A stretch of DNA of 64,000 bases from DATJHM01 sp963777355 (GTDB lineage: Bacteria > Chloroflexota > Ktedonobacteria > Ktedonobacterales > Ktedonobacteraceae). Under the pieces are notes generated by a model that worked only from the letters and a program-made list of their open reading frames with translations, was not told the origin of the DNA and did no database searches. The stretch covers positions 186,001 to 250,000 of the forward strand of contig CAVZQK010000032.1 of the NCBI GenBank assembly GCA_963777355.1, read 5' to 3'. This document shows, in pieces, positions 55,376 through 64,000 of the stretch (the first letter of the stretch is position 1; the number at the start of each line of letters is the position of its first letter). The position numbers and the translations under genes were made by a program.

Positions 55376-57481
55376 TTAGTCTAGTGCGGTCACTTCCACT
55401 TTCGGCGGGAGAGGTTCCGTGAGATAGTGCTGCAAGCGCTCCTCTCCACGAGGATTGACCAGGAAGGTCACGATATCACCAGGAAGAATACTGGTGCTCC
55501 CTCTTGGGAAGAGTAGCTCATCATCGCGACGAATGGAGACAACAAGACACTCAGCCGGGAGTTGCGCCTCGCGCAAAGGGACATTTGCCAGGTGCATCCC
55601 CGGCTTGATGGTAGCTTCTATCATAACAGTCCCTTCGACCAGTCCACGCATACGCCGGGAGTCTTTAGCCAATGTCTGGCGATAGAGACGAACAATGCTC
55701 GCAGCAGAGAGGGTTCCAATGACCTGCTGCCCGCTTAAGCTCGCCTCAGCGTCAACTACTGGTGCCCAGCTCACCCTTTGACTGGTTAAGGCTTCGAGGG
55801 CTTCATCCAGAGTATCATCAGGCGAGACAACCAGCGGATCTCGATGCAAGCTATCTTTGATCCGACGTGCCTCTCGCTCAGTTGGCGGGACACGCTGAAT
55901 ATCGGCAAGCGTTAAGACACCCTGTAAGTCTCCTCGCTCGTCGACCACTGGAGCACCGCTTTCAATATGATTTGCTAGCTGCTGCTCGGCCTCCGCAAGA
56001 GTCTGGTCACAATTCAAGCGTAGTGTCAAAGCCACCATTGCCTGGCGTACCATAAGCGTAGAAAGCAAAGGGAATGAGAGCTGGAGACGGTGCGCAGGGG
56101 AGTCGGCTCGTGTATCAACCTGGCTCGTATAGATGGTCGTTTTCTCGACAAGAATTGAAGCAATGCCAACCGCGATCATGGCAGGGGCAAGCATCGAAAG
56201 GTTGCCCGTCATCTCAGCAACCATTAACATTACCGCTAATGGTGCGTGAGCAATACTCCCAAAGAGCGCCATCATTCCAACAATCACAAAAGGGGCGGGC
56301 GTAACAGGCAGACCTGGCAAGACATGATAGCAGAGACGCCAGACCGTTGCTCCAAGCATTCCGCCGATAACCATACCAGGTCCAAAGATGCCACCCGAAC
56401 CACCCGAACCGATGGATAAACCAGTCGTCAGGATCTTGACAAATGGCAACACCAGAATGACCCAGATCGGCAATCCTAAAAGCCCCTGGCCCATGCTTAC
56501 CTGGACCCAGCCATACCCCATACCCAGAGCCTGAGGCAGAACCAGGCCAATCAAACCCACAAGCAGACCACCAATACCAGGTTTCAGCCATTTCGGTAGA
56601 GGTATCCGCTCAAAGACGTGGGTAATACCGTAGAATCCTCGTGCATACAATAGCCCTACGGCACCACAGAGCACGCCAAGAAGGACATAATAGAGCAATT
56701 GAGGCGGAGAGGTGAAGGCCAGATTACTGTTCGTGGCGAAGATAGGATTCCAGCCCGACCATGCGCCAAAGACGCTATATCCTACAATTGAAGCGATTAA
56801 AGCGGGGATAATGGCCTCTATCTCCAGATCGTTCTTATACAGAATCTCTGCCGCCAGAATAGCACCACCCAATGGAGCACGGAAGATCGCTCCAATACCT
56901 GCCCCAATACCAGTTGCCAGGGCAATACGCCGATCCTGCACATCCAGGCGCAAGATATTCGCTAAAATCGAGCCGAATCCTGCACTAATCTGAGCGGCTG
57001 GTCCCTCACGACCAGCAGAGCCACCAGTGCCAATCGTAATTGCAGAGGCAACCAGTTTCACCAGAGGAATACGAGCACGTATTGATTTGCCTTGATGAAA
57101 AGCACCGATAGCGGCATCTGTGCCATGCCCTTCCGCTTCCGGTGCCAGGCTAAAAACGATAATGCCAGCGACCAGGCCACCCGCACCAGTAATCAGGGGA
57201 AGTAACCAGGGATGGGCCGCCGACCAGAATGCTTGCACACTACTGCTCCCACCTTCACCCGCCGGTTCAGGAGGAAGATAACCAACTAGCCGTCCAAGAA
57301 AAATATCTGTCGAGAAATGGATCGCCGCAAAAAATGCTATCGCACCCACACCTGCCACTAGTCCAATTAATGTGCTGATAAGCAACCACTTAAGGAGATA
57401 GCGCGGACTCTCAAAGCTGCGTTTTATGCGCCGAATATGAAACAATCTTCGTAGAAAAGTAATCAAAATACCTGTGCTCAT
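55376..57481 (-). CDS. ClC chloride channel/transporter with CBS and TrkA-C domains
   Basis: 701 residues. The ClC core has GTGGSAGREGPAAQ, ATGIGAGIGAIFRAPLGGAI and IGSGGSGGIFGPGMVIGG, the three selectivity-filter loops. GREGP carries the gating-glutamate position, as in transporters. A CBS pair follows (VVDERGDLQGVLTLADIQR; VSWAPVVDAEASLSGQQVIGTL) and then a TrkA-C/RCK_C-like end (LREAQLPAECLVVSIRRDDELLFPRG...LPGDIVTFLV). It moves chloride across the membrane under nucleotide control. AAGGAG precedes the ATG. It is downstream of a TetR gene and an antiporter, so probably pH or salt homeostasis. Confidence 0.92.
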   Translation of the reverse strand: MSTGILITFLRRLFHIRRIKRSFESPRYLLKWLLISTLIGLVAGVGAIAFFAAIHFSTDIFLGRLVGYLPPEPAGEGGSSSVQAFWSAAHPWLLPLITGAGGLVAGIIVFSLAPEAEGHGTDAAIGAFHQGKSIRARIPLVKLVASAITIGTGGSAGREGPAAQISAGFGSILANILRLDVQDRRIALATGIGAGIGAIFRAPLGGAILAAEILYKNDLEIEAIIPALIASIVGYSVFGAWSGWNPIFATNSNLAFTSPPQLLYYVLLGVLCGAVGLLYARGFYGITHVFERIPLPKWLKPGIGGLLVGLIGLVLPQALGMGYGWVQVSMGQGLLGLPIWVILVLPFVKILTTGLSIGSGGSGGIFGPGMVIGGMLGATVWRLCYHVLPGLPVTPAPFVIVGMMALFGSIAHAPLAVMLMVAEMTGNLSMLAPAMIAVGIASILVEKTTIYTSQVDTRADSPAHRLQLSFPLLSTLMVRQAMVALTLRLNCDQTLAEAEQQLANHIESGAPVVDERGDLQGVLTLADIQRVPPTEREARRIKDSLHRDPLVVSPDDTLDEALEALTSQRVSWAPVVDAEASLSGQQVIGTLSAASIVRLYRQTLAKDSRRMRGLVEGTVMIEATIKPGMHLANVPLREAQLPAECLVVSIRRDDELLFPRGSTSILPGDIVTFLVNPRGEERLQHYLTEPLPPKVEVTALD

Positions 57482-57577
57482 CGGAATGTACTCCTTGCGT
57501 CTTAAGATTATGAGGCAAATAAATGGGTGGGTAGCCAGCCAATAAAGAAATATAAAAAGAGGAATCTCTCTGTTCCA

Positions 57578-58180
57578 TTAGGGAAAGGCAATGCCCTGTA
57601 AAATCAAGCGTGCTACCTTGCTCGCATCCTGCACAATTGCCTGCTCTGAACGGCCCAATACGCGAGCAGAAAGCACATAAGATTCCGTGAGAGATAGGAC
57701 CATCAAGGCCGTTGTCTCACTATCACTGTTCGCGATCTCTCCTCGTACCTGGCTCTCCTCTAACATTAAAGCGATTACCGCAATATAATTGCGTAATAGT
57801 TTCGTTGCCTCATCTTGAAATGCTCGATTTACCCCATAGAGCGCACTCATATAGACGTTGAAGCTATCACTCTCCTGCTCAGCAAGATGGGCAAACGCAC
57901 AAAAAAGACGCTCCAGGCGCTGCTGCAATGTTCCTTCAGGAGCCAACGCAGCGCGGATAGAAGTCATCTGCGCCTGGGCAATATAGCGCAACATCGCCAG
58001 AAAGAGTTCACGTTTATTTTCAAAGTAGAGATAGATCGTGCCCTTGCCAATTCCCGCTAACTCGGCAATCGTATTAATATTCGCTTGATCGAAGCCAAGT
58101 CGAGCAAATTCGCCTGCCGCCTCGTGAATGATGCGGCGACGAGTTGCCTCTCTCATCTGCTCGTCAACCACTTTAGGCAT
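57578..58180 (-). CDS. TetR/AcrR-family regulator
   Basis: 200 residues. The HTH is at the N-terminus: ATRRRIIHEAAGEFARLGFDQANINTIAELAGIGKGTIYLYFENK. The C-terminal domain is of TetR_C type (ESDSFNVYMSALYGVNRAFQ). The start at 58180 follows GAGGAAG; a frame is open from 58195. It is encoded between the antiporter and ClC genes on the same strand, so probably it regulates both. Confidence 0.92.
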   Translation of the reverse strand: MPKVVDEQMREATRRRIIHEAAGEFARLGFDQANINTIAELAGIGKGTIYLYFENKRELFLAMLRYIAQAQMTSIRAALAPEGTLQQRLERLFCAFAHLAEQESDSFNVYMSALYGVNRAFQDEATKLLRNYIAVIALMLEESQVRGEIANSDSETTALMVLSLTESYVLSARVLGRSEQAIVQDASKVARLILQGIAFP

Positions 58181-58299
58181 AAAATACTTCCTCAATTCAT
58201 AGCTATCCGCTAATTTTTAAGTGGGCAATTGGTCACTTTAATAAATAGATTATAGCCGTCTGGCGAATACTTTGTCAAGCTCTTATCCAGCCAACACTC

Positions 58300-59622
58300 T
58301 TATTCGCCGGTTGAAGAAGCTTTTACGCTGCTCTCTTCCTTCGGCCAACGAGGCAACAACACACGAAGTCCAATTCCCTGTCCAAGCAAGGTAATTAATA
58401 CCACACCATAGACAATACTTGTTAAAAGGTCCCGCCCAGGAAAGGCCAGAGGCAAGCTGAGCACTAATGCCACAGAGAGCGCTCCACGCAATCCACATAA
58501 AATAAGGAGTGGTCGCCAGGAGAGAGGGAGAGGGCGTGGTGCAGGGAAAAGCGTTGGTGACCGATCTGCACGCAGAGGAAAACGGCGAGCGAACATATCC
58601 TGTAATGAGACTAAGAGATATACCATTAAGATACGCCCAATCACAACGCCGATGATCGCCCATGCAATGCCAGACATTGCATGTAAAAGATTTGTTTCAC
58701 CAATTTGGATACCAAGCAAAAGAAAAATTAAGGAGTTAGCTAAATATGCAATAAACTCCCAAACGTTGTGTGCAACCTCTCGTGTTCGCGCTGACATCCC
58801 TGTTTGCCGCCCGTAACTCCCCATAACCAGTCCTGCTCCCACCACGGCTAATAATCCAGAGGTATGGAAGAAAACTCCAACCAGGTACATCCCATACGCC
58901 ACACTAAAAGTCACAGTGATCTCAATAAGGTAATCATCAACCAGACGTAAGAGCCTGGCCACTCCCCAGCCTACGATCAGACCGAGTAGAAGTCCTCCAC
59001 ACATGAGCCAGAGCCCATCCAGAATAATCATAATAAAAGACGGCTCCGCTGATGCTGTCAGCCCTAGCGTCGACAGGAGCAAGGCTAATACGATCTCGAA
59101 GACCGCAGCCCCTACTCCATCGTTGAAAAGACTTTCACCTTCCACTATAGTTCTCAAGCGATCAGACATGCCAAGTTGGCGTAGCAATGAAATGACGGCA
59201 ACAGGATCTGTCGGAGAAACCATCGCCCCCAATAGAATCGCGACTAACCATTCAAGTCCAATACCAAAGTGCAGAACGACAGCAACAAGCGCCAGCGATA
59301 ACCCCAATCCTACCACCGCAAATAAGATGATAGGCAGCCAGTCTGCTCTTAACCGCTCAATCTCAACATTCCAGGCCCCTTCAAAGAGCAGAATTGGCAG
59401 AAAAAGAAAAAGGACGCTATCAGGGTCAAGATGAACGTCTGAAAGAATTGGTAAGAAGCCTATAAGAAGTCCCACACATACCAGCAAGAGCGTATATGGC
59501 AGGCGTAAGCGCCGCGAGATGAGCGCCACTATTAACGTCACGACTAACAAAATAACAAATACTTGAACCTGGTTAGCTGTGGTGCCATTACTAAAAATAC
59601 TACTTATACTACTGCTTATCAC
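58300..59622 (-). CDS. Na+/H+ antiporter (CPA1/NhaP type)
   Basis: 440 residues with about 12 hydrophobic helices. LGAMVSPTDPVAVISLLRQLG and GESLFNDGVGAAVFEIVLALL are the conserved ion-site segments of CPA1 antiporters (ND motif present). There is no large C-terminal cytosolic domain, as in short NhaP forms. It exchanges Na+ or K+ for protons. The TetR and ClC genes follow. The ribosome site is weak. Confidence 0.9.
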   Translation of the reverse strand: MISSSISSIFSNGTTANQVQVFVILLVVTLIVALISRRLRLPYTLLLVCVGLLIGFLPILSDVHLDPDSVLFLFLPILLFEGAWNVEIERLRADWLPIILFAVVGLGLSLALVAVVLHFGIGLEWLVAILLGAMVSPTDPVAVISLLRQLGMSDRLRTIVEGESLFNDGVGAAVFEIVLALLLSTLGLTASAEPSFIMIILDGLWLMCGGLLLGLIVGWGVARLLRLVDDYLIEITVTFSVAYGMYLVGVFFHTSGLLAVVGAGLVMGSYGRQTGMSARTREVAHNVWEFIAYLANSLIFLLLGIQIGETNLLHAMSGIAWAIIGVVIGRILMVYLLVSLQDMFARRFPLRADRSPTLFPAPRPLPLSWRPLLILCGLRGALSVALVLSLPLAFPGRDLLTSIVYGVVLITLLGQGIGLRVLLPRWPKEESSVKASSTGE

Positions 59623-59793
59623 TACTTGCCTCTTCCTTTTTCTGTTTGTTTTCCCTGCCCTATTCTACTCCATACACGGCACTTCACCATATCCTACTAT
59701 AAAGCGAGCATAGAAGCCTTTTATCAAGGCAATAATCCCATACCATTAAAAATATATGTCCATATTTTTGAATTTGACGGCTATACTGAAGAG

Positions 59794-59825
59794 AGAAGCG
59801 TCTCGATATGAGACGCTTCTTTTCT
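59794..59825 (+). terminator. Strong intrinsic terminator or attenuator hairpin
   Basis: AGAAGCGTCTC (59794-59804), loop GATAT, GAGACGCTTCT (59810-59820), then TTTCT. No plus-strand gene lies upstream for over 13 kb, so it may be an attenuator of the gene at 59866 or a leftover from a lost gene. Confidence 0.65.
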
Positions 59826-59865
59826 ATCTCACTACAGGAAAATGCTCGTAAAGGAGAGGGTCAGT

Positions 59866-61122
59866 ATGCTTGAGCAATTCGTACATAGCTACAAAAAAGG
59901 CTTCCGCTTGCTTGCTACACTCAGCTTGCTCGTAACTATCACAACTGCCTGTGGCAGTTCTCTCAGCACAACGGGAGGTGAAGGGCAACAGACACAGCCG
60001 ATAAAGATCGGGGCCTCGCTTTCTTTTACTGGGGATTTCGCCCCTGATGGCAAAGCAATTGACCAGGGCTATCAACTCTGGGCCGATACTATTAATGCTA
60101 AAGGTGGTCTGCTTGGACGAAAGGTGACGCTAGATATCGCTCCCGATGATAGCACCCCTGAACAGGTTCTGACGAACTACCAAAAGTTGATAACAGTAGA
60201 TAAAGTGGACCTCGTATTCGGGCCATTCTCTACGGCTCTGACGAAGCCTGCGTCTCTCGTTGCTAACCAATATGGCGATGCAATGGTAGAGGGTTCAGGT
60301 GGTGGCCCTTCTGTCTTTAATAGAAACTTACACAACATTTTTGATGTCTCGCTCCCTGTCACCAACAATCTCATAAGTTTTACACAATTTCTTCTGTCTC
60401 TGCCTACAAAACTTCGGCCCACAACAGTTGCATATGCCACAGACGATGATCCATTCACCCAACCCCAGATAGATCTGGCAAAACTCCTCCTGGAACAAAG
60501 CGGAATAAAGACGGTCTCTTACCAGGTCTTTCCTTCACAAACTACCAATTATACTCCCATAGCAGATGCGGTGATTGCCTCTGGTGCGCAAGTGGCGGTG
60601 CTGGGCACGCTGCCAATTGCAAATAATGCAATCCTCAATCGTTTCAAGCAATTGCACTATAACCCGCGTTTAGTAATCGCGACAGCCGGACCTGACCAGG
60701 GGGAAACATTTCTCAATGCTATTGGCGGCTCTGCCTCTGCCGAAGGCATTTTTGTGCCTAACGGCTGGTATCCGCAAGAGAATATTCCTGGCAATAGTGA
60801 GATGGTCAAAGCCTATATCGCTAAGTATGGGGGGACAGCTAACGATATTGCCGCCGATACCGCAGAAGCTTATTCAGTAGGACAGGTTGTAGCGCAGGCA
60901 GTTACAAACATAAAGAGCTTTAATAATACAAAACTCATTGCTGAATTACACTCAAACACAACCTTCCATTGTGTTCAGGGGCCGGTAAAATTCGATGCCA
61001 CCGGGCAGAATATTCTTGCACAAGCTTATCTCTCTCAGTGGCAGAAGGGCGTACTTATCCCAGTCTACCCTATCTCATCCTCATCCGCCAGACCAGAATT
61101 TCCCAAACCAGCTTTTCCGTGA
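59866..61122 (+). CDS. Branched-chain amino-acid-type ABC substrate-binding lipoprotein
   Basis: 418 residues. A lipoprotein signal (LLVTITTACGSS) is followed by a PBP6/LivJ-like fold: IKIGASLSFTGDFAPDGKAIDQGYQLW, GGLLGRKVTLDIAPDDSTPEQVLTNYQKLI, DLVFGPFSTA, LVIATAGPDQG and AADTAEAYSVGQVV. It binds an amino acid, amide or similar solute. No permease or ATPase genes are adjacent, so it is an orphan binding protein, perhaps with a sensory role beside the diguanylate cyclase. AAAGGAGAGG fixes the ATG at 59866. Confidence 0.88.
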   Translation: MLEQFVHSYKKGFRLLATLSLLVTITTACGSSLSTTGGEGQQTQPIKIGASLSFTGDFAPDGKAIDQGYQLWADTINAKGGLLGRKVTLDIAPDDSTPEQVLTNYQKLITVDKVDLVFGPFSTALTKPASLVANQYGDAMVEGSGGGPSVFNRNLHNIFDVSLPVTNNLISFTQFLLSLPTKLRPTTVAYATDDDPFTQPQIDLAKLLLEQSGIKTVSYQVFPSQTTNYTPIADAVIASGAQVAVLGTLPIANNAILNRFKQLHYNPRLVIATAGPDQGETFLNAIGGSASAEGIFVPNGWYPQENIPGNSEMVKAYIAKYGGTANDIAADTAEAYSVGQVVAQAVTNIKSFNNTKLIAELHSNTTFHCVQGPVKFDATGQNILAQAYLSQWQKGVLIPVYPISSSSARPEFPKPAFP

Positions 61123-61339
61123 AGATCTATCAAGCAAAAATTTCAAAGTAGCATCGACTACTGGTATTGAATGGTCTGCCGATAGAGAAGTAAAGAGATG
61201 CATCACTTCTGTTTTGGAGAGACAGATCTTCAGCAGAGATTTCTGTCTCTTTGCAGTCGCCTGAGTAACCTGGTACGGCAAGGCGGCCACACTCGCATCT
61301 TAAGTTGAGTATAGGTATGCGAAAGTGAGGTCAATGCGC

Positions 61340-63046
61340 ATGCGTTTATCGAAGAAGAGGCTATCCTTCTCTAGCCAGACTCTATTTTCTGGGAATTCAC
61401 AATCAGAGCAACGTTCGCATCAGAAATCACTTACTAGACAGGTAAGACAAAGATTTTCCTGGGGGAAGTATCCGATTGTGAATCCTCTATTAAATATTCC
61501 TATTGGCAGAAGATTAACGCTGGGATTTCTCATACCTGCCCTTATCGCTGCGATCATTCTGGGAAGTGTAGGGACCGAGAATCAGCAACGCCTGACACAA
61601 GAGGCTAACTTCTGCCGCAGCCTTCTCAATGCATATACCTCACTCTCCAAAGAAACAATCTCGATGCAACAGATGCAGACCGATCTTGCACGGGCTGCTA
61701 CTTATGCAGCTCAACCACAACCGAAAATGAGTATCCTTAAAGACGATCAGGCGACAATACAAGCGCTCTCAGTTGAGGTAAATACAACGTTCGTTACCTA
61801 TTATAAACAGGATCTGATTAAAGACTCTCCTGAACTGGTGGCTCTTTTTAAAGAAGCAGGGCATGGCTCACAGATCGAAGATCAGCTGATCTATTCGGAA
61901 GGTATCCTCCAATCCTGGCAGACCTACCGCTCTATCCAGGAACAAGCGCTTAATCTGATCATGACAGAGCAATCCCAGGCTCCGACACTTGTTGCTGGTC
62001 GTCTCACTCCAGCTCAATTGCTTATTCTAACGCAAGCAACAACTGCTTTTACCGATGTAACGAGGGATCTTCAGGTGCTCACTAACTTCAATGGTAATCT
62101 GGGAAACTCTCTCCAGGATGCTGCTACTGTTGAGACAAATAGGTTGCTGAACAGTACGCTTCTCGCCATGCTCGGTGTATTGCTGGGAATTGGCCTCGTC
62201 GGCTGGCTTATCTCCAACACGCTGGTACAACGCTTACAAAAACTCCGCACGGTTGTCCAGGCTATTGCCAATGGCGAGGTTGACGCTCGCCTGGATGAAC
62301 GCGGGCGTGACGAGATCACCGACGTTTCGGTTGCGACCAATACGATGCTCGATACTCTGGTGGGACTCCTTGAGGAGACACAACGCCAACGCGATGAGTT
62401 AAGCAATGCACAAGAACTTCAGCGCTTACATGAGCGACTTCAACAAGAACATGAAGCTTTGAATCTAGCGAACACACGCCTGGCCGCATTAGCAACTACT
62501 GATCCACTTACCGGCTTGCCCAACCATCGCACGATTATGAGCCATATCGAGGATTCACTGGCCCGTTGCCGAGATATACAGACGATCTGCGCTATCCTGT
62601 TTCTCGACATCGATCACTTCAAACGCATTAATGATACCTGGGGACACCGGGCTGGGGATGCTATTCTGCGTGAAGTTGGACATCGGCTAGAAGAGAATTT
62701 GCGAGACGAAGACTTCGTTGGCCGCTATGGCGGTGAAGAATTTGCGATGGTCTTGACCGATACCAATGAGGACGAGGCCAGGCAGATAGCCGAACGTCTG
62801 CGGTTTGCCCTTACAGAAGAACCTTGTAGTTGGGAGGGAGAGGAAGCTGGACAGCCCGCTACAAAATCCCTCTCTGTCACTGCCAGTATCGGCGTTGCGA
62901 TGTATCAAAAGCATGGCACAACACGCGAAGTCTTGATCGAAGCCGCTGATGCAGCTATGTATCATGCAAAACATGCCGGGCGCAATCGCGTCTACCTGGC
63001 TGGCGATGAGAACCTACAAGAGATTAGCCACAAATTGGCCTCTTGA
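61340..63046 (+). CDS. Membrane-bound diguanylate cyclase (HAMP-GGDEF)
   Basis: 568 residues. TM1 near 55-75 (LTLGFLIPALIAAIILGSVG), a helical extracellular domain of about 200 residues, TM2 (LAMLGVLLGIGLVGWLI), HAMP (LRTVVQAIANGEVDARLDERGRDEITDV), coiled coil, then GGDEF. The active-site loop is GGEEF (about 464-468), and RDED five residues before it is an intact inhibitory RxxD site. It should make cyclic di-GMP and be feedback-inhibited. The start at 61340 has GAGG nine bases before it; GTG 61325 and ATG 61334 are alternatives. Confidence 0.93.
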   Translation: MRLSKKRLSFSSQTLFSGNSQSEQRSHQKSLTRQVRQRFSWGKYPIVNPLLNIPIGRRLTLGFLIPALIAAIILGSVGTENQQRLTQEANFCRSLLNAYTSLSKETISMQQMQTDLARAATYAAQPQPKMSILKDDQATIQALSVEVNTTFVTYYKQDLIKDSPELVALFKEAGHGSQIEDQLIYSEGILQSWQTYRSIQEQALNLIMTEQSQAPTLVAGRLTPAQLLILTQATTAFTDVTRDLQVLTNFNGNLGNSLQDAATVETNRLLNSTLLAMLGVLLGIGLVGWLISNTLVQRLQKLRTVVQAIANGEVDARLDERGRDEITDVSVATNTMLDTLVGLLEETQRQRDELSNAQELQRLHERLQQEHEALNLANTRLAALATTDPLTGLPNHRTIMSHIEDSLARCRDIQTICAILFLDIDHFKRINDTWGHRAGDAILREVGHRLEENLRDEDFVGRYGGEEFAMVLTDTNEDEARQIAERLRFALTEEPCSWEGEEAGQPATKSLSVTASIGVAMYQKHGTTREVLIEAADAAMYHAKHAGRNRVYLAGDENLQEISHKLAS

Positions 63047-63181
63047 CTTCTTCCACAACATAGAGGAGTTTCTTCCCTGGAAGACCGAATATTACGAATT
63101 GATATTTCTTGCAACCAGGCTCACAAACGCCTACAATGATCTAAAGATACATAACGACTTTTTTCGATGAAAGGATTTTCG

Positions 63182-63619
63182 ATGAAAATACTCTATACAG
63201 CCGAGGCGACAGCGACAGGGGGTAGAGAAGGTCAGGTTCGATCTTCCGATGGTGCTTTTGAAGCCAATTTAAGTGTTCCTAAAGAGATGGGCGGAGCTGG
63301 TGGAGTGGGTACAAATCCTGAGCAGCTTTTTGCTGCGGGCTACGCGGCCTGCTTTCAATCCGCGCTTATGATCGCCGCTCGCCGTCAGCACGTTGATGCG
63401 AGTCAGTCGACGGTGACGGGCAAGGTCAGCATAGGCCCCACAGCAGGCGGTTCATTTGGTCTCGAAGTCGAGCTCCATATCCACATCCCTGAAGTGGATA
63501 GCGCGGTTGGTGAGAAACTTGTAAAGATGGCTCATGCGGTCTGCCCCTATTCTAACGCCACACGCGGCAATATCCCCGTGACCCTCTTCCTGAATGAAGA
63601 CGCCATTCCAGGCGATTAA
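63182..63619 (+). CDS. ohr: Organic hydroperoxide resistance protein
   Basis: 145 residues, Ohr subgroup of OsmC. The two redox cysteines are in AAGYAACFQSAL and AHAVCPYSNATRGN. Conserved GGVGTNPEQLFAAGYAACF and the N-terminal YTAEATATGGREGQVRSSDG are typical. It reduces organic peroxides using lipoylated proteins. AAAGGA precedes ATG 63182; a frame is open from 63167. No OhrR gene is adjacent. Confidence 0.95.
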   Translation: MKILYTAEATATGGREGQVRSSDGAFEANLSVPKEMGGAGGVGTNPEQLFAAGYAACFQSALMIAARRQHVDASQSTVTGKVSIGPTAGGSFGLEVELHIHIPEVDSAVGEKLVKMAHAVCPYSNATRGNIPVTLFLNEDAIPGD

Positions 63620-63651
63620 CGATACACCCCACCATGTTCGCTTTTGAGATG

Positions 63652-63679
63652 AGGCGATGGGGATTACTTCTCATCGCCT
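63652..63679 (+). terminator. Hairpin after ohr
   Basis: AGGCGATG (63652-63659) pairs with CATCGCCT (63672-63679). No T-run follows. Confidence 0.45.
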
Positions 63680-63735
63680 GCTAAGACGATAACAGGATAA
63701 AAACAATACGTATCATTGGACAATAAGAGTCAGAT

Positions 63736-63828
63736 TTATTCCCGCAAAGAACGCTTCTCAGCAAATGCTTTAAAAACAGCCTCTCTTTTTACCTTCTTCT
63801 TAAAGCAAACAAACTCTGTAATATTCAT
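63736..63828 (-). CDS. Doubtful 30-codon ORF
   Basis: Starts MNITEFVCFKKKVKRE after AGAGGTAG six bases upstream and lies next to the MerR-type site. Not recognised; it may be chance or a truncated gene. Confidence 0.2.
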   Translation of the reverse strand: MNITEFVCFKKKVKREAVFKAFAEKRSLRE

Positions 63829-63839
63829 AATACTACCTC

Positions 63840-63870
63840 TTGACTTAGAGCGTACTCTAAATTGTAATAC
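63840..63870 (+). promoter_or_regulatory. MerR-family-type promoter/operator
   Basis: TTGACT (63840-63845) and TAATAC (63865-63870) are spaced 19 bp with the dyad TTAGAG-CGTA-CTCTAA (63845-63860) between them, the layout of MerR-family-activated promoters. No plus-strand gene is evident before the window ends, so the controlled gene may be lost or beyond the edge. Confidence 0.4.
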
Positions 63871-63876
63871 CGAACG

Positions 63877-64000
63877 TCATTTGCTTTCGATATGACCCAG
63901 TTCTTTGAGATCTGCAAATGCAGCACATGCCTCAGACCACGCGGGATCTCCAGCGTAAAGCGTGCTCCGGAGATAGGCGAGAGTCAACCGCTGGATCGTC
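63877..64000 (-). CDS. Unidentified protein, C-terminal 40 residues only
   Basis: The last 40 codons of a gene that begins beyond the right edge: LTLAYLRSTLYAGDPAWSEA and FADLKELGHIESK, stop TGA 63877-63879. The ending looks like a helical C-terminus, as in some alpha/beta-hydrolases, but no family can be named. Confidence 0.5.
   Translation of the reverse strand, partial: TIQRLTLAYLRSTLYAGDPAWSEACAAFADLKELGHIESK

Overview
The window reads as a piece of a soil or sediment bacterium of the Chloroflexota, most likely class Ktedonobacteria. This is inferred from the gene types: HTH/NB-ARC/TPR regulators, DUF4388 proteins, Cro/C1 HTH proteins, many sugar ABC transporters and LacI/DeoR/TetR regulators, strong AGGAG-type ribosome sites, and roughly balanced base composition. 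No rRNA, tRNA, CRISPR array or replication origin was seen.

Layout. 1-4.3 kb: a sugar/polyol module with a zinc dehydrogenase cut by the window edge, an FGGY kinase, a divergent DeoR regulator and a frameshifted sugar isomerase. 4.4-9.8 kb: secreted proteins, an unusual HTH-LacI-sensor fusion regulator (frameshifted) and small unknown genes. 9.8-14 kb: a three-gene operon for an amino-acid permease, a gulonolactone-oxidase-like flavoprotein and a D-threonine-aldolase/alanine-racemase-like enzyme. 14.7-20 kb: luciferase-like oxidoreductase, the remnant of a Tn3-family transposon beside a methyltransferase, gene fragments and a DHA2 exporter. 20.3-23.6 kb: alpha-xylosidase behind a broken xylose-type permease. 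23.7-32 kb: broken SnoaL-like and NB-ARC/TPR genes, a DUF4388 protein, a RocB-like peptidase, a MITE-like element, and a TetR/flavin monooxygenase pair. 32.5-34.4 kb: a cupin and an MFS transporter preceded by a leader peptide and an SD-sequestering hairpin. 34.5-45.9 kb: a LacI-controlled catabolic operon (2-hydroxyacid dehydrogenase, SDR, cyclase, sugar ABC transporter, IolB/KduI-like, KduD-like and GarR-like enzymes). 46-51.4 kb: LRR protein and a ribose-type ABC operon. 51.5-59.6 kb: PadR pair, Tat-exported galactanase (frameshifted), ClC channel, TetR and Na+/H+ antiporter. 59.8-64 kb: branched-chain-type binding protein, diguanylate cyclase, Ohr, and a gene cut by the right edge.

The genes fit a saprophyte that degrades plant polysaccharides and sugar acids. 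Two general traits stand out. First, about ten genes are split by single-base indels, which means either many consensus errors or real decay. Second, a short dispersed repeat containing a small palindrome occurs six times in three intergenic regions. The most interesting candidate for new biology is the region before the MFS gene at 32.98-33.21 kb, which looks like an inducible translational attenuator with a six-codon leader peptide, MIRGPC.
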